IMG/VR virus record: IMGVR_UViG_3300010375_000030
Location: 1 to 41,635 of that record
Strand: one strand, 5' to 3'
Length of the DNA: 41,635 nucleotides
From: a virus
Shown here: positions 31,402 to 39,406 of the stretch, in pieces
Numbering within the stretch: the first letter of the stretch is position 1
How the letters are laid out: each line of letters begins with the position of its first letter
Translations under genes and position numbers: made by a program
Notes under the pieces: model-generated
What the model was told of the DNA's origin: nothing
The model's database searches: none
What the model saw: the letters and a program-made list of their open reading frames with translations, nothing else

Positions 31402-31595
31402 GGCTCTCGTCTAGGCTTGAGGTCGAGCGCGACGAGCTGATCGGAATCGCCGATCGACTGATAGGGATGCTTGATCGCGCTACCCACCACGCGTCCAGCT
31501 TGCCGGAGGCTGTCCGTGACACCACGATCGCCGCGTACCTGCAGACGTCCATCGCTCACGAAGCCGAGCTGATCCGACGACTCGCCACTCGCTGA
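31398..31595 (+). CDS. Small helical protein
   Basis: 65 aa, ATGA-coupled, helical throughout. Not recognised. Confidence 0.5.
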   Translation: MRLSSRLEVERDELIGIADRLIGMLDRATHHASSLPEAVRDTTIAAYLQTSIAHEAELIRRLATR

Positions 31596-31637
31596 CCGAG
31601 CCGGCGCATCGCGTGCTAGCCCGTCAACCTCGCATGC

Positions 31638-31643
31638 TACCGT
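31638..31643 (+). promoter_or_regulatory. TAnnnT box (TACCGT) before 31651 gene
   Basis: TACCGT with 7 nt to the ATG at 31651; no other promoter seen. Confidence 0.45.
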
Positions 31644-31650
31644 GGGGTCA

Positions 31651-32100
31651 ATGCGAGACCCCGACGACCTCGATCCGCCGACCGATCGTATCCCGAAGGA
31701 TGCGACTCCATCCGCGGCGAGCACGCTCTCCGTGATCCGGCCCGGCATCACCCGGCTCGTGATCGTCGAATCGCCATTCGCGGGTGACGTAGATAGGAAC
31801 CTCGCCTACTGCCGCGCAGCCATGGCGGACTGCCTGCGGAGGAACGAGGCGCCCTTTGCCTCCCACGCCCTCTACACGCAGCCCGGGGTACTCGACGACC
31901 AGGACGAGGATCAGCGCGCACGCGGCATCCTGGCTGGCTTCTCGTGGCGCTCGTGTGCAGATGCCACCGTGGTGTACTGCGACCGAGGTATCAGCACCGG
32001 CATGGCCAAGGGCATCGACCACGCACGCTCTATAGGCTCACCCCTGGAGTACAGGTGGCTAGGCGCACCATGGAGCCACCCACTAGGGGAGCGCTTCTAG
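31651..32100 (+). CDS. DUF7768/SLOG-like protein
   Basis: 149 aa. A disordered 35-aa N-terminus, then VIVESPFAGDVDRNLAYCR, EAPFASHALYTQPG, ADATVVYCDRGISTGM and SIGSPLEYR, which is the DUF7768 pattern (SLOG superfamily, related to nucleoside 2-deoxyribosyltransferases). Likely handles a nucleotide or sugar-nucleotide. Standalone promoter-like box upstream. Last gene before the AT-rich island; its 3' end carries a GGTGGCT/AGCCACC hairpin (32054-32080). Confidence 0.7.
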   Translation: MRDPDDLDPPTDRIPKDATPSAASTLSVIRPGITRLVIVESPFAGDVDRNLAYCRAAMADCLRRNEAPFASHALYTQPGVLDDQDEDQRARGILAGFSWRSCADATVVYCDRGISTGMAKGIDHARSIGSPLEYRWLGAPWSHPLGERF

Positions 32101-32399
32101 GCACGCCACCATGCACACGCACGCAGTACAGCACAGCACGCACGGACCATACAGAGGGGTGGGTAGCAGCACGCACTCAGGTGGGTATGGCACTATGACA
32201 TGCGTGACATATGGTAACTATTCATCAATGGTGATGAGTAGTTGGCGTGCTAATGATAGCAACAGGTTGCAGATGTGGGATACGGGGGGATGTCGCGATT
32301 TTGTGGGGCGCAATAAGAACAGCGGATGCGATCGTCTCCAAAAAAAATCGCTACTTACCCCTCTAAAAATCGACCAAAAATCAGCTATTTGGAGGGCTT
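32101..32399. other. AT-rich non-coding island before terminase genes
   Basis: About 300 nt without a convincing gene. The first 100 nt are rich in GCACGC-type repeats; from 32200 the composition is much more AT-rich than the rest of the window. It contains a long hairpin (32216-32243), dyads TGCTA/TAGCA (32248-32261) and GCAAC/GTTGC (32259-32270), the pair GCGATTTT/AAAATCGC (32295-32302, 32344-32351), and three AAAAATC repeats (32343, 32365, 32376). Candidate packaging site, late promoter or replication site. Open frames through it are compositionally unconvincing. Confidence 0.6.
32216..32243 (+). repeat. 12-bp hairpin with tetraloop in AT-rich island
   Basis: AACTATTCATCA, loop ATGG, TGATGAGTAGTT. 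As RNA it forms a 12-bp stem with one G-U pair; as DNA it has one mismatch. Confidence 0.6.
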
Positions 32400-32930
32400 G
32401 TGGATGGCTCCGAATCGACCAAAATGAGCGAGTCGGCGACGCCTGGTCACTCTCGGCACCGACGAGCACGGAAGCCGTCGCGCCCGAAGGCGAGGCGACC
32501 AGCGAAAACGAAGCGCCGGCGACGTGGCCGACCTCGCAAGATCAAGCCCGCGCCACGCGCCGACGTGTTCGCAGCGCTCGCCGAATCACTTGCCGGGATC
32601 GATTGGGACGATCCGGTTCAGCGCGACAACGAGATCGGCAAGGCGATCGGAAAGATGATCGTGCTCGTCGCGTCAACGCCCGACATGACGCACGCCGAGC
32701 GCACGCGGGTGCAGACGATCATCAACCTGGCGGCGCAGCTCAAGTCGTTCCGCGACGTCGACGGCATGACGGCCGAGATCGAGCGGCTCAAGGCGAAGCA
32801 ACGCGCAGCGATCGGTGGGCCAGCGGGGCCGACGCTCGAACCACGACGCCATGACCCTGGTACCCAAGACGGCGCGGAGGCAGAGCCGCTCCGCGGGCGG
32901 CCGCGTCGGACCGGACTCGTTCGAGCTTGA
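32400..32930 (+). CDS. Candidate small terminase subunit with AT-hook
   Basis: 176 aa from GTG 32400 with GGAGG upstream (ATG 32424 possible). Residues 19-50 are highly basic and include RGRPRK (42-47), a canonical AT-hook minor-groove binder. The rest is helical (FAALAESLAGIDWDD, then TPDMTHAERTRVQTIINLAAQL), like small terminases, and it lies directly before the large subunit. It should select the packaging site; the AT-hook suggests AT-rich target DNA, which lies immediately upstream. The C-terminus overlaps the large subunit. Confidence 0.6.
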   Translation: MDGSESTKMSESATPGHSRHRRARKPSRPKARRPAKTKRRRRGRPRKIKPAPRADVFAALAESLAGIDWDDPVQRDNEIGKAIGKMIVLVASTPDMTHAERTRVQTIINLAAQLKSFRDVDGMTAEIERLKAKQRAAIGGPAGPTLEPRRHDPGTQDGAEAEPLRGRPRRTGLVRA

Positions 32931-34464
32931 GGTCCATTTTTGGGACGAGACGTCAGGGCGGCGGCTCGGGATGTTCGGCGGCCGGTGGGATCCCGAGTTG
33001 CACTGCTACACGGGCGACGCCGCCAAGACGCTGAATCTCGCCTTCCACCCCGGTCAGCTCGATGCCGTCGAGGCCTTCGTGGACTGGCTGCGCGGCTACC
33101 TGCGTGGCGACGTGCCGCCCAGCGAGAAGATCTACGACATGATCATGGCGGGCGGCCGACGCGGTGGAAAGTCGGCGACGCTCTTCGCTTGCGTCGTCGC
33201 GTTCGCTCTCGCGGTGCCGAGTGCCAACATCGTGATCCTCGTGCCGTCGGAGAGCTTCCTGGCCGAGCCGATCGCGTACCTGCAATCGATCATGCCGGAG
33301 GAGTGGTACTACCAGCTCAACGCGCCGCACTGGTCGTTCACGCTGCACAACGGAAGCACGATCCGGATCGTGCCCGGTCACTCGCCGCGGTTGATGAAGC
33401 AGGGCCGCGTTGACCTGATCGCGATCAACGAGGGCCAGTCGATCCCGGTGCAGAGCTACACGCACGCGTCGGCTGGCATCGTCGACAGCGGCGGCATCAT
33501 CCTGACCGCGGCGAACCCGCCAGACGTCGGCGACGTTGGCGAATGGGTCGTCGATCTCGCGATGGGTGCCGAGCGCGGCTCGCTACCGAACGCGCGCTTC
33601 TTCTTCTTCGATCCAGAGAACAACCCGCACATCGATCAGCACGCGCTGCGGGCGATGGCGCTCAAGATGGATCAGCACACGTACGACGTGCAGATCCGCG
33701 GCATGTTCCTCAACCGCCCGGACACGGTGCTCCACACGTGGGACCGCCGAGAGAACGAGCGGCCGATGCCACAACTCGGCGACTGCACGCGCGAGTTCCT
33801 CAAGTACTACGAGGGCTGGGCGCTCACCGATATCGGCGCCGTCGACGTGCAGAACTTCCCGTGGATCGCGGCGACGCGCTTCCGTGCGTTCCGTGATCAC
33901 CTCGCGCCCGACGACATGGACAAAGCGTTGCTGTGGGGCATCGGCGAGGCCTTCATCGACCAGGGCGACGAGATCCAGTGCGCGCGCCAGCTCAAGAGCG
34001 ACGGTTGCGATCCCGGATCCACGCTGATGGTGATGGACGCGTCGTGCGACTGGCAACAGATGGAGCGCCAGGAGGGCAAGCAGCGCGACCGATTCAAAGG
34101 CGCGGGCTCGATGGACATGTTCCGCGCCGAGGGCTTCCGCTACGTCGTGCCGCCCGATCGTCAGATGGAGTCGAATCCGAACGTGTCCGATCGCGTGCGG
34201 GCGGCGAACGCGCGGATCTGCTCGGCCTCGAAGGTGCGACGCGTGTTCGTGGATCCGAGTCGGTGCCCGCGGACCGTCGACTCGATCAGGAAATGGAAAA
34301 CGAAGCCGGATGGCACGCCGTCGCGGAAGTCGCGGTTCGCGCATGCCGGCGACGTCGTGAGCTACGCGGTCTGGCGCTTCTTTCCGCGGCGCTCTGACAA
34401 GACGGAGATCAACGTGGAGACGATTAAGCGGTTCGCCGGTCGCGATCGTGTGCGAGGTTACTAG
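32851..34464 (+). CDS. Terminase large subunit
   Basis: About 537 aa (ATG 32851; GTG 32815 possible). Walker A GGRRGGKSA, a Walker B-type segment LIAINEGQ with the catalytic Glu, coupling motif LTAANPPD, then an RNase H-like nuclease domain with VMDAS, FVDPSRCP and SRFAHAGDVVSYAVWRF providing acidic residues. It powers DNA translocation and cleaves the concatemer. The atypical Walker B (NE in place of DE) is worth noting. Start choice uncertain because it overlaps the small-subunit gene. Confidence 0.9.
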   Translation: MTLVPKTARRQSRSAGGRVGPDSFELEVHFWDETSGRRLGMFGGRWDPELHCYTGDAAKTLNLAFHPGQLDAVEAFVDWLRGYLRGDVPPSEKIYDMIMAGGRRGGKSATLFACVVAFALAVPSANIVILVPSESFLAEPIAYLQSIMPEEWYYQLNAPHWSFTLHNGSTIRIVPGHSPRLMKQGRVDLIAINEGQSIPVQSYTHASAGIVDSGGIILTAANPPDVGDVGEWVVDLAMGAERGSLPNARFFFFDPENNPHIDQHALRAMALKMDQHTYDVQIRGMFLNRPDTVLHTWDRRENERPMPQLGDCTREFLKYYEGWALTDIGAVDVQNFPWIAATRFRAFRDHLAPDDMDKALLWGIGEAFIDQGDEIQCARQLKSDGCDPGSTLMVMDASCDWQQMERQEGKQRDRFKGAGSMDMFRAEGFRYVVPPDRQMESNPNVSDRVRAANARICSASKVRRVFVDPSRCPRTVDSIRKWKTKPDGTPSRKSRFAHAGDVVSYAVWRFFPRRSDKTEINVETIKRFAGRDRVRGY

Positions 34465-34466
34465 CG

Positions 34467-35843
34467 ATGGTGCCTGTTCACTCGCTTGCCGGAACCGGGA
34501 TGGAGATGCCGTCACCGACGAGGCTCGGTCGGCCCTACAAGCCCTGGCGCATGACCGATGGGATGTCGCTTCGCCCCGGCTATCACCTCACGCCTCAGAA
34601 GATCGTCGCGGCGTTTCGTCAGGCCGAGATGGGCGAAATGACGATGCAGAGCGATCTTTTCGAGGACATCGAAGAGAACGACGGCCACCTACGCTCGCAG
34701 TACGAGGCGCGGCTCGAAAAGGTTGCGTATCGGCCTTGGTTCCTGAAGCCCGGCGGCAAGGATGCGCTGTCGATCGAGTGCGCGGCGCGGCTCTCCGAGG
34801 CGCTCAAGAGCTGCAACGTGATGGATGCGTTGTGGCACCTGCTCGAAGCGATCGGTCATGGCTTCTCGTTGATCAACACGGCGTGGCGGCTCGACGAGAC
34901 CGATATGACGATCGTGCCGTACTGGTTCCTTCGTGCTCCGCATCGGCGCTGTCGCTTCGACGAGTCAGGAACCGGACCGATCTTGTTCCGCACCGAGCAA
35001 AACCAGTACCCCGGCGAGCCGATCATTCCAGGGCAGTTCATCCTCGCGTATCGGATCCATCGACTGCTTGCGCGCGCTGGCGCGTTTCGCACCACGACGT
35101 GGTGGGCCTACTTCAAACGGATGAGCGTCGCCGACTGGATCGTGTTCGCCGAGAAGTTTGGGATCCCGTACGTGCTCGGCTACTACCAGGAGAACGCGAG
35201 CGACGAGTCACGTGCTGCGCTCCTTCGTGCCGTGTCGGAGATCGGAAGCGACGGCCAGGCCGTTTTGTCGAAGGCTACCGACATCGTGGTCAAGTCGGAG
35301 GCCGTGCGCGGCGGCGATCTGTCGTCGCTGCACCCGATGATCGCGCAGATGTGCAACGCCGAGATCTCGAAGGTGATCACGGGCTCGACGCTGACGACGG
35401 ACAACGCCGGCGGCAATGGCTCCTATGGCCTCGGCAAGGAGCATGCGAACGTCGCCGGCGCACGCGTGCTCGGTGACGCGTTCTGGATCGGCGAGGTGAT
35501 GCGGATCGGGCTGATCCGACCGTTCATCGACGCGAATCCGCGGTTCGCGAAGGCGCGATCGCCCGAGTTCATGATCCGCCTGCAACCCGATCAGACCGGA
35601 CTACAGAAGGCAGAGACGTACGAGAAGCTCCAGGCGATGGGCGTCGATATCGAGGGCGAGCAGATGTACGAGGAATTTGGCTTGCGGCGTCCAGAGGCGG
35701 GTGATGCACTCAAGCCGATCTATGACGCTACTCCACCCGGACCGACGTCTCTTGCTCCCTCGCACCCTCGCGGCCGTTTCCTCAGCGACGCCGACCTTGC
35801 GCGGCTCGAAGCTCGGCTCTCGGCCGTCGAAAGCCGATCTTAG
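34467..35843 (+). CDS. Portal protein (DUF935, Mu gp29-like)
   Basis: 458 aa. DUF935 features: LRSQYEARLEKVAYRPWFL, YRIHRLLARAGAFRTTTWWAYFKRMSVADWIVFAEKFGIPYVLG, and an AEISKVITGSTLTTD segment. Forms the dodecameric portal at the capsid vertex. Starts 2 nt after the terminase stop; the next gene's likely start lies inside it. Confidence 0.9.
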   Translation: MVPVHSLAGTGMEMPSPTRLGRPYKPWRMTDGMSLRPGYHLTPQKIVAAFRQAEMGEMTMQSDLFEDIEENDGHLRSQYEARLEKVAYRPWFLKPGGKDALSIECAARLSEALKSCNVMDALWHLLEAIGHGFSLINTAWRLDETDMTIVPYWFLRAPHRRCRFDESGTGPILFRTEQNQYPGEPIIPGQFILAYRIHRLLARAGAFRTTTWWAYFKRMSVADWIVFAEKFGIPYVLGYYQENASDESRAALLRAVSEIGSDGQAVLSKATDIVVKSEAVRGGDLSSLHPMIAQMCNAEISKVITGSTLTTDNAGGNGSYGLGKEHANVAGARVLGDAFWIGEVMRIGLIRPFIDANPRFAKARSPEFMIRLQPDQTGLQKAETYEKLQAMGVDIEGEQMYEEFGLRRPEAGDALKPIYDATPPGPTSLAPSHPRGRFLSDADLARLEARLSAVESRS

Positions 35844-37062
35844 TCATCTGCACCGGTTCGCGACGACTACCCCGCGCGATGACTTCGCGCTCTACACGGG
35901 CGGCTCGGGCTCGCCGATCACGGCGGGCGAGCGTGCCGATCTCCTCAAGGCCGCGCGCGCTGGCGAGGTGATCGAGCTGGAGCTGGAGGCCGACACGTTC
36001 ATTCAGCGCGACGAGCCGAACCGGAACTTCGTCCGCTTCAAGCCCGGCATCATGGCGACGTTCGCGAAGTCGTTCGAGGGCCAGCCCGTGTTGCGCGACC
36101 ACAACTCGTACGAGCTGCTTGCGCGCGGCGGCACGATTCGGGCGTCGAAGCTGATCCACAACGAGGACGGATCCAAGACGATCCGTATGCGACTCCGGCT
36201 CGTGAAGCCGTGGGCGGTCGAGGCCGCTCTTGACGGCACGCTCGATCGCTTCTCGATCGGGTGGTCGCGAGGAAACTCCACAGTCGAATGTTCGATCTGC
36301 GAAGCCGACTGGATGAAGTGCTCGCACTATCCCGGAGACAAGGTCGAAGGGCAGGTGATGCAGCTCGTTTTCACGGGCGCGACGGGCACCGAAGTCTCTG
36401 CCGTGAACGTTCCGGCGGTGGTCGGGACCGGTATCTCTTCGATCTCGCAGCTGTCTACGCTTGACCCGGCGGTGCTCACCGATATCCTCGATTCACTGCC
36501 GGGAGTGCCGGCGGTCCACAAGGAAAGCGAAATGGACCCGAAAATTCTTGAAGCTCTCGGCCTCCCCTCCAACGCCACAGCGGCCGACGTCGCCGCGGCC
36601 ATCGCTGCACAGAAGTCGCAGCTCGCGATCGCCACGGAAGCGAACGCGGCCAACGCAGCCGCCCTCGCGAAACAGGCGATCGCCGACGAGACGCGTCGTC
36701 TCGCCGAAGAGACCGCGACGATCGAGGATCGCATCACGCGACTGATCGCGACCGGCAAGATCGCCCCTAAGGGCAAGGGCGAGGAGTCGCTACGCGCGAC
36801 GGCGAAGCTCTCGTTCGCCGCGTTCAAGGGCGTTGCTGACGAGATGCTCGCGAACGGCCCACAGGTGACGCCGGCGGGCGCGCCGCTCCCAGCGCTCACA
36901 GCGGACCCCGCGCCCTCGTCGCTTCCGAGCGGCAAGGCCTTTCTCGCGTCCAATCCCGTCGCGGCGAGCTGGCTCAAGACGGCCGGGGTCACCGAGGAGC
37001 AATTCGAGAAGCACGGAGCCGGCGCGCGCGAGCGCATCGAGTTCATGCAGGCGAATCGCTAA
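35722..37062 (+). CDS. Prohead protease with scaffold C-terminus (Mu gpI-like)
   Basis: 446 aa from ATG 35722, inside the portal gene in another frame. The start is uncertain; a later non-ATG start is possible. Residues about 50-245: PVLRDHN (H127) and LDRFSIGW (S178) as expected for a prohead serine protease, then a Cys-His group (CSICEADWMKCSH). The remaining half is helical and Ala-rich like the Mu I/Z scaffold. It trims the scaffold inside the prohead. See the nested scaffold. Confidence 0.75.
   Translation: MTLLHPDRRLLLPRTLAAVSSATPTLRGSKLGSRPSKADLSHLHRFATTTPRDDFALYTGGSGSPITAGERADLLKAARAGEVIELELEADTFIQRDEPNRNFVRFKPGIMATFAKSFEGQPVLRDHNSYELLARGGTIRASKLIHNEDGSKTIRMRLRLVKPWAVEAALDGTLDRFSIGWSRGNSTVECSICEADWMKCSHYPGDKVEGQVMQLVFTGATGTEVSAVNVPAVVGTGISSISQLSTLDPAVLTDILDSLPGVPAVHKESEMDPKILEALGLPSNATAADVAAAIAAQKSQLAIATEANAANAAALAKQAIADETRRLAEETATIEDRITRLIATGKIAPKGKGEESLRATAKLSFAAFKGVADEMLANGPQVTPAGAPLPALTADPAPSSLPSGKAFLASNPVAASWLKTAGVTEEQFEKHGAGARERIEFMQANR
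36532..37062 (+). CDS. Nested scaffold protein (Mu gpZ-like), internal start
   Basis: 176 aa in frame with the protease. AAGGA lies 7 nt before the ATG (MDPKILEALGLP), much better than anything at the protease start. In Mu the scaffold Z is made from an internal start in gene I; the same layout here suggests a separate scaffold product. The sequence is coiled-coil and Ala/Glu-rich. Confidence 0.6.
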   Translation: MDPKILEALGLPSNATAADVAAAIAAQKSQLAIATEANAANAAALAKQAIADETRRLAEETATIEDRITRLIATGKIAPKGKGEESLRATAKLSFAAFKGVADEMLANGPQVTPAGAPLPALTADPAPSSLPSGKAFLASNPVAASWLKTAGVTEEQFEKHGAGARERIEFMQANR

Positions 37063-37100
37063 CCACTCTCCACTCAACTCCGACGACAAAGGACTAGATC

Positions 37101-37568
37101 ATGGCTGCACTGACTGGAGAGCGCGACACGCCAAAGCGCCTCACTGACTTCGTGTACGTGTACAAGCAGGCGACGCTCACCACGATTCGTGGCGGTGGCC
37201 TCGTGAACACGAACGCGGCCGGCTACGCGGTTCCCGCGAGCGACACCGCAAACCACAAGTGCGTCGGTCGCGCGAACGCGACTCGCGACACCACCGCCGC
37301 TGGACCGGATGGCGTTCTCGCCGATGGTGTCGCCGGCAAGCTCTCCGGTGACGGCGTCGAAGTCGACATCGGAATTTTCCAGTACGACAACCCGGCCACC
37401 GCGAACCAGCTCACGCAGGCCGACATCGGCAAGCTCTGCTACGTGCTCACCGATCACGAGGTCACTCGTGCCGCGGGCACCACGAACTCCGTGATCGCTG
37501 GCAAGGTGCTGGAGGTCGATGTGGTCGCTAACACGGCGTGGATCGATGTCCGCGTCAAGGCCGTCTAA
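37101..37568 (+). CDS. Capsid decoration/cement protein
   Basis: 155 aa with AAGGA before the ATG. A beta-rich domain with KQATLTTIRGGGLVNTN, then GVLADGVAGKLSGDG, matching the small head-stabilising proteins located between protease and major capsid protein in Mu-like phages. Two Cys only. Confidence 0.7.
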   Translation: MAALTGERDTPKRLTDFVYVYKQATLTTIRGGGLVNTNAAGYAVPASDTANHKCVGRANATRDTTAAGPDGVLADGVAGKLSGDGVEVDIGIFQYDNPATANQLTQADIGKLCYVLTDHEVTRAAGTTNSVIAGKVLEVDVVANTAWIDVRVKAV

Positions 37569-37595
37569 CCCCGCGCCGTCGTCGGAGACAACGCT

Positions 37596-38522
37596 ATGAA
37601 TCAAGGAATGAAGCTGCTCGATCGCGGCAAGCTGGAAGCCGCGTACATCACCTACTCCACGATCTTCGATCAGGAGTTGGTGAACACGAAGGTGATCTAT
37701 CCAGAGATCGCCACCGTCATCCCGAACGCGGGACCCGTGAACCAGTTCAACTGGCTCGGCGACGTTCCCACGATGCAGAAGTGGGTCGGGATGCGGATCA
37801 TCAACCGGCTCCGCGCAGAGAAGCACACGCTCGTGACCGACTGGTACGCGAACGGCATCGAGCTGGACTACGACGATCTCGCCGAGGATAAGCTCGGGAT
37901 CGTTCGTCCTCGGATCGCCGACCTCGCGAAGATGGGGCCGAAGAAGATCGACGCGATCACGATCGATATGTACACGAACGGTTTCGGCGGCACGCTCGGA
38001 ACCACGTACGACGGCCAGTACCTGTTCGACGTCGATCACACGGCCGATGGCGCAGGCCAGGGGGTGAGTCAGAGCAACTACGCCGGCGCGGTTCCTCTGA
38101 CGTCTGCGAGCTACAACGCCGCGATCGCCCAGATGATGGGCTTCGTCGGTACGAACGGCGAGCCGCTGGAGATCACGCCGAAGACAATCCTTGTCGGCAT
38201 CGGCAATCAACTCGCGGTCCGTCAGCTGCTGCAAGCGCAGTACGGCGCGGCGGGCGCGACGAACGTCGACGCGGGGACGTCCCGAGCGATCGTGAACGCC
38301 CGCATCGCCGGCGCGAAAAAGAACTACTGGTTCCTGATCGCGACGGACCACAGCGTGCGCCCGGTACTCGTCGGCGTCGAAGTACCACCGATGTTCGCCG
38401 AGCTGTCGGGCTGGGAGCAGTACCACGTGTTCATGCACCGCGCGATCATGGCCGGCGCGCACATGAAGGTCGGGTTCGCGTACGGCATGTGGCAATGTTG
38501 CGTCGGCGCGAACCCGCCGTGA
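37596..38522 (+). CDS. Major capsid protein (Mu gpT-like)
   Basis: 308 aa, the size of Mu gpT. FNWLGDVPTMQKWVGMRIINRL, then GIELDYDDLAEDKLGIVRPRI are diagnostic of the gpT family; a C-terminal SGWEQYHVFMHRAIMAGAHMKVGFAYGMWQ segment closes the HK97-type fold. Forms the icosahedral shell. Confidence 0.9.
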   Translation: MNQGMKLLDRGKLEAAYITYSTIFDQELVNTKVIYPEIATVIPNAGPVNQFNWLGDVPTMQKWVGMRIINRLRAEKHTLVTDWYANGIELDYDDLAEDKLGIVRPRIADLAKMGPKKIDAITIDMYTNGFGGTLGTTYDGQYLFDVDHTADGAGQGVSQSNYAGAVPLTSASYNAAIAQMMGFVGTNGEPLEITPKTILVGIGNQLAVRQLLQAQYGAAGATNVDAGTSRAIVNARIAGAKKNYWFLIATDHSVRPVLVGVEVPPMFAELSGWEQYHVFMHRAIMAGAHMKVGFAYGMWQCCVGANPP

Positions 38523-38528
38523 TCGTAA

Positions 38529-38570
38529 GGACGGTTCGAGCGTCGCGCGGACATCTGGCGCTCACCGTCC
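38529..38570 (+). terminator. Hairpin after major capsid gene
   Basis: GGACGGT/ACCGTCC outer stem, then GAGCG/CGCTC inner stem with a 2-nt bulge. No T-tract. May attenuate or process mRNA to favour the capsid gene. The rest of 38523-38656 holds only the box at 38644. Confidence 0.45.
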
Positions 38571-38643
38571 CTAGGTAGCTCGCCCGAGCACCTTGCCGGC
38601 AACCGCCTCGCATCGGTCGCTGGCTAAATTTCAGGACCGCCCT

Positions 38644-38649
38644 TAGAGT
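38644..38649 (+). promoter_or_regulatory. TAnnnT box (TAGAGT) before gp35-like gene
   Basis: TAGAGT with 7 nt to the ATG at 38657; lies after the capsid hairpin, so the downstream block may have its own promoter. Confidence 0.45.
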
Positions 38650-38656
38650 TCACCGT

Positions 38657-39328
38657 ATGGCGAACGACAAGAACGCGGACCAGAAGACAGACGCCGCAAA
38701 GGCCGAGGCAGAGCGCATCGCCCTCGAAAATGCGAAGCGCGCGAACGATGGCGGCGAGGAGGCCTCGAAAGCCGAGGGCGTTCGTCGTGCTCGCCAGGAG
38801 GCGGATACCTACCGTCATGGCGATCGCCCGGCCGCGAGGCCGGCGCATGGCACACAGGCCGGCATCGGCGCCGATCGTCGGCCGGCTCGCGGCCCCCGTG
38901 ACGATGACGACGAGTACGATCGCGAGCTGGATGGCACGTACGGCGACCTCGATGCTCGTCGAGACGACGGCCGCACGCACCTGCTCGTGAAGTCGCGCCG
39001 CTCTCCGGGCTTCCGTCGCGCAGGCCTGTCGTTCTCGTCGGACCGCTACACGGTGCTCGATATCGCCGACCTCACGCCCGAGACGATCCGCGCTCTCGAA
39101 GCCGAGGAGTCCCTGAGCGTGCGTCGCATCTCGGCGGCCGATGCGAGGAACTACACCGACGCAGCAGCGATCGTCACGCAGGAGATGTCGCCGGCGGCGA
39201 TGGCTCAGGCGCTCGTGCGGATGGATCAGGAGATCCGGGCGCTGCGCGAGCAGATCGAACAGCGCGATCGTGCCGCCGGCGATCGTCCGCCGGTCCGCCC
39301 AGACGCGCGCAACCCGCTCCTCGGCTAG
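38657..39328 (+). CDS. Mu gp35-like protein
   Basis: 223 aa. A charged N-terminus of about 110 aa, then HLLVKSRRSPGFRRAGLSFS with LTPETIRALEAEESLSVRRI as the Mu gp35/FluMu-type core, then a coiled coil. Position between gpT and gp36 matches Mu. Function unknown in Mu. Confidence 0.65.
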   Translation: MANDKNADQKTDAAKAEAERIALENAKRANDGGEEASKAEGVRRARQEADTYRHGDRPAARPAHGTQAGIGADRRPARGPRDDDDEYDRELDGTYGDLDARRDDGRTHLLVKSRRSPGFRRAGLSFSSDRYTVLDIADLTPETIRALEAEESLSVRRISAADARNYTDAAAIVTQEMSPAAMAQALVRMDQEIRALREQIEQRDRAAGDRPPVRPDARNPLLG

Positions 39329-39394
39329 CTTCGCGGGCGACCGGCGTTCGCGGTCCCAACTACGGCGCCGGTCGATCCCGCACTTGTTCTCGCG

Positions 39395-39400
39395 TAGCCT
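39395..39400 (+). promoter_or_regulatory. TAnnnT box (TAGCCT) before gp36-like gene
   Basis: TAGCCT with 6 nt to the ATG at 39407. Confidence 0.45.
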
Positions 39401-39406
39401 GATCGC

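Noticed and set aside
32111-32854. Plus-strand 247-aa frame covering the AT-rich island
   Set aside because: Codon use is unlike the neighbours, and its 3' part is out of frame with the better supported small terminase.
37074-38495. Long minus-strand open frame (473 aa) opposite the capsid genes
   Set aside because: Composition is His/Arg/Val/Asp-rich without family features and it mirrors strongly supported capsid genes; GC-rich third positions keep the antisense frame open.
38530-38555. tRNA T-arm-like GGTTCGAGC
   Set aside because: No acceptor, D or anticodon arms; upstream sequence is the capsid gene end. Explained by the hairpin.
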